From Lysobacter sp. Root690 (lineage in GTDB: Bacteria > Pseudomonadota > Gammaproteobacteria > Xanthomonadales > Xanthomonadaceae), in contig NZ_LMHM01000018.1 of the NCBI RefSeq assembly GCF_001427785.1, forward strand, positions 184,360 to 248,359: DNA of 64,000 nucleotides. Reading direction: 5' to 3'. Below the pieces are notes generated by a model, which had not been told where the DNA came from, searched no databases, and saw only the letters and a list, made by a program, of their open reading frames with translations. Shown here one piece after another: positions 51,843 to 60,126 of this stretch. Position 1 is the first letter of the stretch. Every line of letters begins with the position of its first letter. Both the position numbers and the translations under genes were made by a program.

Positions 51843-53135
51843 ATGGCTCCGCATCGCAATGGCCGCCCCATGCTTGCAACGATTATCCTTACAGCGCTTC
51901 TGACCCTGGCGGTGGTGATCGTCGTCGCCAACGTGACCGGACCGGAGAAGAAGGTCCAACGGCTGGTGCAACATCGCTTCGACGTCACCGATCCGCAGTT
52001 CCGTCGCGAGATGAGCGTGATGCTTGGGCCGCCGGTGCTGAGCGGAAACCGCGTCCGTCATCTGCGCAACGGCGAAGAAATCTTTCCGGCGATGATCGCG
52101 GCCATCGCGGCGGCGCGGCGCTCCATCGTCTTCGAAACCTATATCTACTGGTCCGGGGAGGTGGGCCAACGCTTCAGCGACGCGCTGTCCGAACGCGCGC
52201 GCGCCGGCGTCCAGGTGCATGTCACCCTGGACTGGGTCGGCAGCAGCAAAATGGATTCGCGCTTGATCGACGGCATGAAACAGGCCGGGGTGCAGGTCGA
52301 GCGCTACCGGCCCTTGCGTTGGTACAACCTCGACCGGATCAATCACCGCACCCATCGCAAGCTGCTGGTGATCGACGGCGAAACCGCGTTTACCGGCGGC
52401 GTGGGCATCGCCGACCAATGGCAGGGCCACGCTCAGGACCCCAAGCACTGGCGCGACAGCCATTTCCTGATCGAAGGTCCGGCGGCCGCGCAGATGCAGG
52501 CCGCGTTCGGCGACAACTGGGTCAAGATGACCGGCCGCGTGCTGCATGGGCCGTCCTACTACCCGGACTTGTCCCGGCGCGGCGACATGGATGCGCAGGT
52601 ATTCCTGAGCTCGCCGTCGGGCGGCAGCGAAAGCATGCACCTGATGTACTTGATGTCGATCGCAGCCGCGTCGCAGTCCATCGATCTGGCGGCGGCCTAT
52701 TTCGTCCCCGACGAACTCACCCAGCGCGCCTTGCTGGAAGCGAGAAAACGCGGGGTGCGCGTGCGCATCCTCGTGCCCGGCGAGCACATCGACTCCGATG
52801 CCGTGCGCCTGGCGTCCAGGGCGCAGTGGGGCCCGCTGCTGCAACAAGGCGTCGAGCTGCACGAGTACCGACCCACGATGATGCACGTGAAGCTGTTGAT
52901 CGTGGATCGCCACCTGGTGTCGGTGGGATCGACCAATTTCGATTCGCGCTCGTTCCAGCTCAACGACGAGGCCAGCTTGAACGTCTACGAATCCGGGTTC
53001 GCCGACGAGATGACCAGGGTGTTCGAGGACGATTTGTCTCAGGCCAAGGCGTACACCTACGAGGCCTGGACGAATCGCCCGTGGACGGAGAAAGCCATGG
53101 AGCGGTTCGTGCTGCCGATCAAGTCGCAGCTTTGA
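51843..53135 (+). CDS. Cardiolipin synthase (phospholipase D superfamily)
   Basis: The 430-residue membrane enzyme has one N-terminal transmembrane helix (LATIILTALLTLAVVIVVAN) and two PLD HKD motifs, His171-Lys173-Asp178 in THRKLLVIDGE and His348-Lys350-Asp355 in MHVKLLIVDRH. It resembles the ClsB/ClsC-type single-helix enzymes that join phosphatidylglycerol or PE into cardiolipin. The start could also be the ATG at 51870; neither has a strong ribosome site. It lies among stress-type genes. Confidence 0.88.
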   Translation: MAPHRNGRPMLATIILTALLTLAVVIVVANVTGPEKKVQRLVQHRFDVTDPQFRREMSVMLGPPVLSGNRVRHLRNGEEIFPAMIAAIAAARRSIVFETYIYWSGEVGQRFSDALSERARAGVQVHVTLDWVGSSKMDSRLIDGMKQAGVQVERYRPLRWYNLDRINHRTHRKLLVIDGETAFTGGVGIADQWQGHAQDPKHWRDSHFLIEGPAAAQMQAAFGDNWVKMTGRVLHGPSYYPDLSRRGDMDAQVFLSSPSGGSESMHLMYLMSIAAASQSIDLAAAYFVPDELTQRALLEARKRGVRVRILVPGEHIDSDAVRLASRAQWGPLLQQGVELHEYRPTMMHVKLLIVDRHLVSVGSTNFDSRSFQLNDEASLNVYESGFADEMTRVFEDDLSQAKAYTYEAWTNRPWTEKAMERFVLPIKSQL

Positions 53136-53283
53136 GCGGCGTGCGCGGTCGGGACTGACGTTCGACATCGATGCTTGGTACCCGACGCGAAGACAAAGCC
53201 GGACTCGGGTCATCCACGCCGTAAAAGACTCCCACAGCGTCGAAGGCACCGCCCCGACCGCGCCCGCGTACCCGGAGACCCGC

Positions 53284-53937
53284 ATGTCCCTATCCGCATC
53301 GACGTTCTGGCGCCGCAACGGCTTGTCCATCGTCTTGCTCACCTGCCTGCTCGCCGCCTTGTTCGGCCAGATCGCCACCGGCCGCTCGGTTTACAACGCC
53401 GAGCGGTTGGAGCATCACCTGTTGGCGCTGACGCTGGGCCAGTATCTGACCAGCGGCCACTTCGTTTCGGCCACGTTCGAGAACTGGGAAAGCGAGTTCC
53501 TGCAGATGGGGCTGTACGTGCTGCTGACCGTGAGCTTGCGTCAGCAAGGCTCGGCGGAATCACGACCGCTGGAACCGCGCAGCGAACGCATCGAACCGGG
53601 CCCCGCGCCATGGCCGGTCAAGGCCGGCGGACTGTGGCGACGGCTGTACGAAAACTCTTTGTCGATCGCATTCGGCCTGCTGTTCTCGGCTTCGTTCGTG
53701 CTGCACCTGTGCGGGAGCTGGCGCGCGCGCAACGCCGAACAGGCGATGAAAGGCGAACCTCAAACCGGACTGGTGTCGTTTCTGGGCGATGCGCAGTTCT
53801 GGTTCGAGTCGTTTCAAAACTGGCAGAGCGAATTTCTGGCGGTAGCCGCATTGGTGATCCTCACGATCTGGTTGCGTCAGAAGGACTCGCCGCAATCCAA
53901 GCCGGTCGAGGCGCCGCATTCGCAAACGGGTGTGTGA
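53284..53937 (+). CDS. DUF6766-type membrane protein with internal duplication
   Basis: The 217-residue product has four hydrophobic segments in two similar halves. Each half has a transmembrane helix, then a segment FxNWxSEFL and a second helix ending LT-x-x-LRQ: FENWESEFLQMGLYVLLTVS then LRQQGSAESRPLE, and FQNWQSEFLAVAALVILTIW then LRQKDSPQSKPVE. The function of the family is unknown; it often sits next to stress and desiccation genes. The repeat shows an old gene duplication and fusion. Confidence 0.7.
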   Translation: MSLSASTFWRRNGLSIVLLTCLLAALFGQIATGRSVYNAERLEHHLLALTLGQYLTSGHFVSATFENWESEFLQMGLYVLLTVSLRQQGSAESRPLEPRSERIEPGPAPWPVKAGGLWRRLYENSLSIAFGLLFSASFVLHLCGSWRARNAEQAMKGEPQTGLVSFLGDAQFWFESFQNWQSEFLAVAALVILTIWLRQKDSPQSKPVEAPHSQTGV

Positions 53938-54113
53938 TCCGGCGTTTATGTCTTAATGATTCAGCCGCAATGTGCGCAGCGTGTTGTGAATACGAGGCGT
54001 CGACCGCCGATGTTAAAAGCGCTTTCGCAACACGACGACATCGCGCATATGCGCCGCGGTGAATTCTGGACTCCTATCCGCGGACGTTTCCGCCGAAGGC
54101 AAGGAGCGACAGA

Positions 54114-54890
54114 ATGAGCAACAGCAACGACAAGCGAGACCTCAACCGCGATCCGATCACCGGAACGCCCGGCGCGCATCCGGTGGGCGTCGGCGTGGGC
54201 GGCGTAAGCGGCGCGGTGGCCGGCGCATTCGTCGGCGCGTTCGGCGGCCCGATCGGCATGCTGGTTGGCAGCGGCATCGGCGCGATCGCTGGCGCGGCCG
54301 CCGGCAAGGGCGTGGCCGAGCGCATCGATCCCACCGGCGAAGCGCAGTACTGGCAGGAAGAACATGCGCGTCGCCCGTACTACAACCCCGAGTACAACTA
54401 CGCCACCGACTACGCGCCGGCGTATTCGTACGGCGCCGAAGCCAGGTCGCGCCTGGGCGACCGGCCTTGGGACGAGCAGACCGCGGCCGAGCTGGAACGC
54501 GATTGGGCCGGCGCGCGCGGCCAATCGAAGCTGGATTGGGAGGCCGCCCGGCCGGCCGTGCAGGATTCATGGACCCGCGCCGATCGCACCTACCGCACCT
54601 ACGACGCGAGCGATCGTTATCACCAGTCGCAGTTCGAGCAGACTTCGTACCGTGATCCCGATGCGGAGTTTTCCGATTATCGTCCGGCCTATCGGTACGG
54701 CACGCATGCGCGCCAGCAGTACCGCGATCGTGACTGGGACGACAAGCTCGAAGCCGAACTGGGACAGCGCTGGGACACGGTGAAGGGCGAATCCAAACTC
54801 GGCTGGGAGAAGGCCAAGGCCGCGACCAAGGACGCCTGGCACAACGTCGAGCGCGCGCTGCCTGGCGACGCCGACAAAGACGGCCGATAA
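54114..54890 (+). CDS. Glycine-zipper protein with two charged repeats
   Basis: The 258-residue product has a glycine/alanine-rich zipper around residues 24-66 (GVGGVSGAVAGAFVGAFGGP and on) that could span or associate with membrane, then two copies of a ~75-residue charged unit: DYAPAYSYGAEARSRLGDRP with SKLDWEAARPAVQDSW, and DYRPAYRYGTHARQQYRDRD with SKLGWEKAKAATKDAW. There is no cleavable signal. The unit is common in hydrophilic stress proteins of Xanthomonadaceae; the function is unknown. AGGAG lies upstream. Confidence 0.7.
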   Translation: MSNSNDKRDLNRDPITGTPGAHPVGVGVGGVSGAVAGAFVGAFGGPIGMLVGSGIGAIAGAAAGKGVAERIDPTGEAQYWQEEHARRPYYNPEYNYATDYAPAYSYGAEARSRLGDRPWDEQTAAELERDWAGARGQSKLDWEAARPAVQDSWTRADRTYRTYDASDRYHQSQFEQTSYRDPDAEFSDYRPAYRYGTHARQQYRDRDWDDKLEAELGQRWDTVKGESKLGWEKAKAATKDAWHNVERALPGDADKDGR

Positions 54891-54992
54891 AAGACCGCCG
54901 ATAATCCAATAGACCGTCACGCAAGCGGCGCGAATGCGCCGCTTGCGTCTGTGCGAAGCCCGCGACCGATCACCGCGCAAAGGAATTCCACG

Positions 54993-55244
54993 ATGCAAGC
55001 CTCTCATCCACCGGCCACTCCGACCGACTACGCCGCTCGCGGCGCTTTCAACACACCGACCGTCGACGTCGCCAGCCCGATTCCGGCGCTCGATGTCGCC
55101 GATCGCGGCAGGCCGGCGGGGATGCTCGATCAGGCCGTCGCGATCGCGCGCCGACACCCTGCCCAGACCTTTCTTATCGCGGTCGTCGCGGGTTGGGCGA
55201 TCGGTGCGTGGACGCGCCGACGGAATGGGCCGTCCGATCGATAG
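54993..55244 (+). CDS. Small single-pass membrane protein
   Basis: The 83-residue product has a polar N-terminus and one C-terminal hydrophobic helix (AQTFLIAVVAGWAIGAWTRR) followed by basic residues. This layout resembles ElaB/YqjD (DUF883) proteins, which tether ribosomes or act in stress, though the amphipathic helix of that family is not obvious. AAAGGA precedes the ATG. It is the last gene of the stress-type run. Confidence 0.65.
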   Translation: MQASHPPATPTDYAARGAFNTPTVDVASPIPALDVADRGRPAGMLDQAVAIARRHPAQTFLIAVVAGWAIGAWTRRRNGPSDR

Positions 55245-55399
55245 CAACTTGTGTCGGTGCGTTGCGGATGCGGGGAGCCAGCGAGCTTTCTATTCACGAA
55301 GCGGTGCTGTGGCCGTGTCCAGATTCACCTTAGCAGCGGATCGATCACCCATCCTCTTCAAGAAGGCCGTTGCGCTGTTCGTCTACGCGAACTAGAACT

Positions 55400-55680
55400 A
55401 ACGCCAATGGGCATGGCGACCTTGGAGAACTGGTGGCGGTTTGCGGCCAGGATGCCTGTTGCGGCGCGTTGTTGGCGAAGCTAATTACGCCGCAGTCCGA
55501 CGATTTCTACATCCTCAAGCCCAAGCAATCCGCGTTCCATTCGACTCCGCTTGCGGTGTTGCTGGATCACTGCGGCGTCCGGCGCGTGGTGATTACCGGA
55601 ATTAACCGCGGACCTATGCGTCGCGGCCACCGCGATCAACGCGACCATGCGCGATGCGCTTACCGCGATGCGCTTACGAC
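55400..55680 (+). pseudogene. Decayed isochorismatase-family (cysteine hydrolase) gene
   Basis: A frame from about 55415 reads DLGELVAVCGQDACC then ALLAKLITPQSDDFYILKPK and QSAFHSTPLAVLLDHCGV, ending RRVVITGIN at 55606, which follows the central part of isochorismatase-like hydrolases. The frame then shifts by one: from 55611 it continues DLCVAATAINATMRDA with the family's catalytic Cys (codon 55617). The N-terminal third with the catalytic Asp is missing. The surrounding 892-base gap (55245-56136) has no other gene. Confidence 0.65.
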
Positions 55681-56075
55681 GCTGGCCGGTTCCATTCACG
55701 CCTCTTGCGAGGCGTCGCGGTCGATTCGCCCTTGATCGACGGTGCGCGATTGCGCATACGATGCCGTCGCGGATCGAACGATGCGCACAGGATTAAACAG
55801 ATCCCATCGCAACGTTTGCCTCGCCGAAACCGAGCGGCCTGTGCCCATGCCGAGATCCGGTCTGAAGTGACTAGCCGAGCGGCTGGCACGACGTCGGACC
55901 TTACAGCCAGCAAACGCGATCGATGCTACGTGATCGCGACCGTCGTCCGCGGCAATACCTCAAACCGGAGGATGCCGCGGCGGTTCGACCCAGCCTTGCG
56001 TCGCGACCCGATGCGCCCTGCCCTTGACGGCCGCCACCGCTGCACGTTCTCAATACGACAAGGCCGGCCGTAAAA

Positions 56076-56105
56076 ACAAAAGACCCGCGTCAGCGGGCCT
56101 TTTGC
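56076..56105 (-). terminator. Rho-independent terminator of ssb
   Basis: On the minus strand AAGGCCCGC, loop TGAC, GCGGGTCTT, followed by TTGTTTTTA. It begins about 32 bases after the ssb stop codon. Confidence 0.85.
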
Positions 56106-56136
56106 GGCAGAAGCAAGACGCTGCTCGATGCCGGAA

Positions 56137-56694
56137 TCAGAACGGGATGTCGTCGTCCGCGAAATCGTCGCCGAAATCGTTCGACTTGGCCGGGGGCGCT
56201 TCGCGGCGCGGCGGGCCGGCATCGCGATTGCCGCCGTAATTGCCGCCACCACCACCGCCGCCAGCCGCGCGTGCCGGGCGATCGCCACCGCCACCGCCGC
56301 CACCACGGAAGTCGCTGCGGCCGCCGCCTTCGCGCGCGCCACCGCCACCGCCGCCTTCACCGCCGCCGCCGAGCATCTGCATCTCGTCGGCGATGATGTC
56401 GGTGAAATACTTTTCGACGCCGTCTTGACCGGTGAACTTGTCGTAACGGATCGAGCCTTCGATGTAGACCTGACGGCCTTTCTTCAGGTATTCGCCGGCG
56501 ATCTCGCCGAGCTTGCCGAACAGCTTGACCCGGTGCCACTCGGTGCGTTCCTGTTGGTTGCCGTCCTTGTCCTTGCGGACGCTGGTGGTCGCCAGGCTGA
56601 GGGTGGTCACGGCCATGCCGCCCTGGGTGTATTTGGTCTCCGGATCGTTACCGAGGTTGCCGACCAGGATGACTTTGTTGACGCCGCGTGCCAT
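56137..56694 (-). CDS. ssb: Single-stranded DNA-binding protein
   Basis: The 185-residue SSB coats single-stranded DNA in replication and repair. Residues 1-110 form the OB fold ([55 protein letters not shown]). A long glycine-rich linker (~110-165) leads to the acidic tip DDDIPF that recruits partner proteins. The linker is richer in Gly runs than in E. coli SSB. It is transcribed alone, with its own terminator. Confidence 0.96.
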   Translation of the reverse strand: MARGVNKVILVGNLGNDPETKYTQGGMAVTTLSLATTSVRKDKDGNQQERTEWHRVKLFGKLGEIAGEYLKKGRQVYIEGSIRYDKFTGQDGVEKYFTDIIADEMQMLGGGGEGGGGGGAREGGGRSDFRGGGGGGGDRPARAAGGGGGGGNYGGNRDAGPPRREAPPAKSNDFGDDFADDDIPF

Positions 56695-57145
56695 GGGATT
56701 CCTTAACTATTGCCGGGATACGGCTGAGATGATGGATTATAGCCCCCCGCTCCGCCATGGGTCCCCGGCGCGGAGCCGGGTCGGACTAATCTGGTTGAAG
56801 CGTAGGTGGGGCGGGCCTTGCCGGGTGGGCTTGGGGCTCGAACGGAGCCGCGGATGGCTCTGTGCCGGCGCCTGTCGAAGCCGGCTTCGGCCCGGCGCGC
56901 CGGCCAGGGCAAGCACCGTAGCGCCTGCGACGGAAGGCATCGGGGCTCAAGCCTCTACCACCACAGCACCGGGCCAGCCGGGGTTGCGGCCGGACAGGAC
57001 GGCATAGTCGTGGTCGGGGCCAGCCCCGCGGTCCTGGGCTCAGTTCGCGCCGCGCTGCCCATGCCTCTCGCCCGGTCGCGGGCTTCGGCGCGATCTACCT
57101 CGTCCAGGCACCCGCCGAGCCGCGGCGATCCGACCGCCTCGCGGC
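56695..57145. other. Gap between ssb and the flagellar cluster
   Basis: No gene is supported in these 451 bases. The stretch CATCGGGGCTCAAGCCTCTA (56939-56958) followed by CCACCACAGC resembles a second Xanthomonad dispersed repeat (TCGGG-CTGAAG-CCC-TCCCACA); the match is imperfect. No clear terminator was seen for the flagellar operon. Confidence 0.4.
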
Positions 57146-57838
57146 CTACTGCATATCCCGCAAACTCTCGCGCAGCTTGGTCAAGGCCGCGTGGTGCAGT
57201 TGCGACACCCGGCCCTTGGTCAGGCCGAGGCTCTGGGCGATGTCCTGGAACGGGACGTAGTGGAAATAGTGGGTCTGGATGATCAGCTTCAGCCGCTCGG
57301 GCAGGTTGTTCAGCGCCGCGCTCAGGCGATGCTCGGTCTGCTGGCGGTCGACATAGGCCAGCCCGTCGCGAGTGTCGCTGGCGCCGCCGTGACGGCCGGC
57401 TTCGTCGAGCAGGAAACCCAGGCCCAGGCCGACCACCGAGTCGACGATGCTTTCCAATGTGTCCTGGCCGCCGTTGTCCTGCAGGCTCTGCAGGCGCTCG
57501 CGGATGGTGGCCTCGTCGCGCGGCGGCGGACGGTCGCCGAGGATCGCGCGCAAGCCGTTGAACACCGCGCCGCGCACGCGCGGCTTGGCGTAGACGCGGA
57601 AGGTCACGCCGCGCTCGGGGTTGAAGCGACTCATCGCATCGAGCAGCCCGATGGTCGCGTTCTGGATGAAATCCTGACGGTCGACCGGATAGGCGCGAAT
57701 GCGGCCGTGCACCTGCGAGGCGATCGCCCTGGCCCAGCCGACGTGACGCAGGAACAGCCGGTCGCGCGCGTCGTCGCTGCCGCCGCGGTAGCGCTGCCAC
57801 AGTTCGGCGTCCTCGCCTTCGGCCGTCGCCGCTTCCAT
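57146..57838 (-). CDS. FliA-like RNA polymerase sigma factor, diverged
   Basis: The 230-residue product has sigma region 2 (DRQDFIQNATIGLLDAMSRF, VTFRVYAKPRVRGAVFNGLR) and region 4 (FQDIAQSLGLTKGRVSQLHH). The usual sigma-28 segment DWVPRSVRR after region 2 is replaced by ILGDRPPPRDEATI, and the middle part differs, so its promoter preference may not be the standard sigma-28 one. It is the last gene of the flagellar operon, 15 bases after fliP. ATG at 57838 with GGGAC upstream is preferred to GTG at 57841. Confidence 0.82.
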   Translation of the reverse strand: MEAATAEGEDAELWQRYRGGSDDARDRLFLRHVGWARAIASQVHGRIRAYPVDRQDFIQNATIGLLDAMSRFNPERGVTFRVYAKPRVRGAVFNGLRAILGDRPPPRDEATIRERLQSLQDNGGQDTLESIVDSVVGLGLGFLLDEAGRHGGASDTRDGLAYVDRQQTEHRLSAALNNLPERLKLIIQTHYFHYVPFQDIAQSLGLTKGRVSQLHHAALTKLRESLRDMQ

Positions 57839-57853
57839 CACGTCCCGGCGTCC

Positions 57854-58618
57854 CTACGTCCAGTAACTGCTTAACAAGGCCCTGGACACCAGCACCCAGC
57901 CGTCGATCAATACGAACAGCAATATCTTCAGCGGCAGGCTGATCGTCGCCGGCGGCACCATGATCATGCCCAAGGCCATCAGCACCGCGCCCACCACCAG
58001 GTCGATCAACAGAAACGGCAGGAAAATCACGAAGCCAATCTGGAACGCGGTCTTGAGCTCGCTGAGCAGGAACGCCGGCAGCAGATGACGGAAGCGGATG
58101 TCGTCGATGGTCTTCGGCGCCGGCACGCGAGCCATTTCCAGCACCGCGGTCAGGTCCGATTCGCGGGTCTGGCCGACCATGAACTCGCGCATCGGCAGCA
58201 AGCCGCGCCGCACCGCTTCGCCGCTGCCGATCTGCTCGGCCATGTATGGCTGCAATGCGTTGTCGTTGACCTTGTCCAGCACCGGCGCCATCGAGAAATA
58301 GGTCAGGCAGATCGACAAGGTCACCACCACCGCGTTCGGCGGCGTTTGCGGCAAACCCAGGGCATGGCGCAGCAAGGACAGCACGATCACGATGCGGGTG
58401 AACGAGGTCATCGCGATCAGCGCCACCGGCAACAGCGACAACGCGGTCAGCGCGATGAGATTACGGATCGCCGGCGAATAGTCCTGCTTGAGCGCTTCGC
58501 CGACCAGGTCGCTCGGCGCGGTCGCGCCCGCGGCCACGGCGGCGCCGGCGAACAGCAATGCGCCGGTCATCGCACCGATCACGATCGGCCAACGGCGGCG
58601 GTCAGGCGTGCGGGTCAT
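57854..58618 (-). CDS. fliP: Flagellar type III export gate protein FliP
   Basis: FliP forms the core of the export gate with FliQ and FliR. The 254-residue product has an N-terminal signal-like helix, then LTALSLLPVALIAMTSFTRI with VIVLSLLRHALG, NDNALQPYMA, LLPAFLLSELKTAFQIGFVI and DLVVGAVLMALGMIMVPP, all conserved in FliP. It overlaps fliO by 17 bases. fliQ, fliR, flhA and flhB are not in the window; instead a sigma factor gene follows. Confidence 0.95.
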   Translation of the reverse strand: MTRTPDRRRWPIVIGAMTGALLFAGAAVAAGATAPSDLVGEALKQDYSPAIRNLIALTALSLLPVALIAMTSFTRIVIVLSLLRHALGLPQTPPNAVVVTLSICLTYFSMAPVLDKVNDNALQPYMAEQIGSGEAVRRGLLPMREFMVGQTRESDLTAVLEMARVPAPKTIDDIRFRHLLPAFLLSELKTAFQIGFVIFLPFLLIDLVVGAVLMALGMIMVPPATISLPLKILLFVLIDGWVLVSRALLSSYWT

Positions 58619-59054
58619 GGGACGGGGTCGCTTGATCGAGAGGTTGCGCGGGACCGAGCTGGGCGCTGGCGGTCGATTCGAGAATCAGATAACGGTTGCG
58701 TTCGTCGGCGACGCGATACAGCACGGTACGCGGGCTCAGTCGCAGCACCTGCTCCACGCGCAGGCGCGAAGCGTCGTCGGCCGCGCCGCTCGGCGCCGGC
58801 AGCCAGCGGTTCAACCAGCCCTTGCGCTTGGCGAACAGCAGGCCGCCGAGGCAGGCGCCGAGCAACACCACCAGCACCAGCAGCACGCCGACCGCCGAAT
58901 CGGCGACCGATTCGTGCTCATCGCGAAAACCGATCGGCGCGGCACTGTGCACCGCGCCGGGCGCGACGACAGGTGCCGTCGCAGGCGCAACGACAGGCGT
59001 GGTCGCCGGCGCCGCGGTTTGCTTCGCGGCGGGTTGCGTTGCGTCAGCGCTCAC
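58602..59054 (-). CDS. fliO: Flagellar assembly protein FliO
   Basis: FliO assists FliP assembly. The 150-residue product has an Ala/Pro/Thr-rich N-terminal stretch, one transmembrane helix (SAVGVLLVLVVLLGACLGGL) and a small cytoplasmic domain (LRLSPRTVLYRVADERNRYL). Sequence is weakly conserved in this family, so the name rests on topology plus position between fliN and fliP. It overlaps fliN by 4 bases. Confidence 0.8.
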   Translation of the reverse strand: MSADATQPAAKQTAAPATTPVVAPATAPVVAPGAVHSAAPIGFRDEHESVADSAVGVLLVLVVLLGACLGGLLFAKRKGWLNRWLPAPSGAADDASRLRVEQVLRLSPRTVLYRVADERNRYLILESTASAQLGPAQPLDQATPSHDPHA

Positions 59055-59359
59055 GCCAGTTCCAGGATCCGCACGCCGAAGTGATCGTCCACCGCGAGCA
59101 ACTCGGCGCGCGCGACCGCGCGACCGTTGAGCATCAAGGTGATCGGCGCTTCCAGCGCTTCGTTCATGTCGATCACGTCGCCGGCCTTGAGGCCGAACAA
59201 ACGCTCGACCGACAGATTGATCGTGCCGACCTGGGCGGCCAGCGAGACCTGCACATGGCCGATCAGGCCTATGTCCTGGCGCGCGCCCGCGTCGCGCAGG
59301 CTGCTGTCGAGGGTGGTCTTGTCGGCCGGGATGACTTCGGCGGCTGCACTGTTCTTCAT
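59051..59359 (-). CDS. fliN: Flagellar switch/C-ring protein FliN
   Basis: The 102-residue product is one SPOA domain (HVQVSLAAQVGTINLSVERL, then FGLKAGDVIDMNEAL and ITLMLNGRAVARAELLAVDD) with a short N-terminal tail, the normal FliN size for short forms. With FliM it builds the C-ring that receives export cargo through FliH-FliI. It overlaps both neighbours by 4 bases. Confidence 0.88.
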   Translation of the reverse strand: MKNSAAAEVIPADKTTLDSSLRDAGARQDIGLIGHVQVSLAAQVGTINLSVERLFGLKAGDVIDMNEALEAPITLMLNGRAVARAELLAVDDHFGVRILELA

Positions 59360-60126
59360 GAGGTTGCCCCTTGCTGCATGGAAATCGAGGAAATACGAAT
59401 GGCGCGTTGGCCGTCCTGGGCGATCAGCTGACCGCGCGCGAGCGCCGCGCCGGATGCCGAACGCAAGGTCAATGCGGTGTCGAGCTTGACCGCGGTGCGG
59501 ATGATTTCGCCCGGGCGCAGATCGAAGGCCTGGCCGATCTCGGCCATGCCCAGATCGAGCACGACCTCCAGGCCGACCTGCGCCTGGGTCATCGCGTCGC
59601 CGCGCTTGCTCAGCGCGAGCGCCGCGGCGGGTTTATCGACCGGCACCAGCGCATCGCAGACGCCGGCGTCGAGGTACAAGGCAATGCGCACGCCGGCCAC
59701 CTGCACCAGCAGACCGACCACGCCATGACGCGCGGTCAGCGCGCGTTCGCTCGGCGCGGCCGCGTCGCTCAATGCATCGGCTTCGGACGCGGCGGCAAAC
59801 CAGGCGCGCATCAAATCGCTCCAGGCGCGGCGGCCGACGCCTTCGGCCAGACCGAGCGTGTCGGATTCGTTGCTGCCGAGCAGGCGTCGTCCGAGCTGAT
59901 CGAACGCAGCCGAGGCCATGCACGCATGCACCGTTCCGCCGCTGGCGCGCGTGGCGAACCATTGACCTGCGCCGACGCCGCTGTCGAGCGGTTCCAGATT
60001 GAACTCCAGCGCGGCCTTTTCGCTCGACCACTCGCGCAGCCATTCGCCGCCGCGCGCCGACAACAGCGAACGCAGACGCGCCAACCGGCTCGCGCCGTGC
60101 CAGCGCACCGGCAACAACACGGCCAT
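59356..60126 (-). CDS. fliM: Short FliM-like SPOA-domain protein
   Basis: The 256-residue product occupies the fliM position and ends with a SPOA domain (VVLDLGMAEIGQAFDLRPGE, ALARGQLIAQDGQRAIRISS). Ordinary FliM has about 330 residues with an N-terminal CheY-binding peptide (LSQxEIDALL) and a CheC-like middle domain with a GGxG motif. Here the start reads MAVLLPVRWHGASRLARLRS and neither feature is found. It is closer in size to HrcQ/SctQ-type C-ring proteins. It overlaps flgE by one base and fliN by 4. Confidence 0.78.
   Translation of the reverse strand: MAVLLPVRWHGASRLARLRSLLSARGGEWLREWSSEKAALEFNLEPLDSGVGAGQWFATRASGGTVHACMASAAFDQLGRRLLGSNESDTLGLAEGVGRRAWSDLMRAWFAAASEADALSDAAAPSERALTARHGVVGLLVQVAGVRIALYLDAGVCDALVPVDKPAAALALSKRGDAMTQAQVGLEVVLDLGMAEIGQAFDLRPGEIIRTAVKLDTALTLRSASGAALARGQLIAQDGQRAIRISSISMQQGATS

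Noticed and set aside
55370-55735. A 121-codon open frame taken as an intact small gene
   Set aside because: The isochorismatase similarity leaves the frame before the catalytic Cys, so it is a frameshifted remnant.
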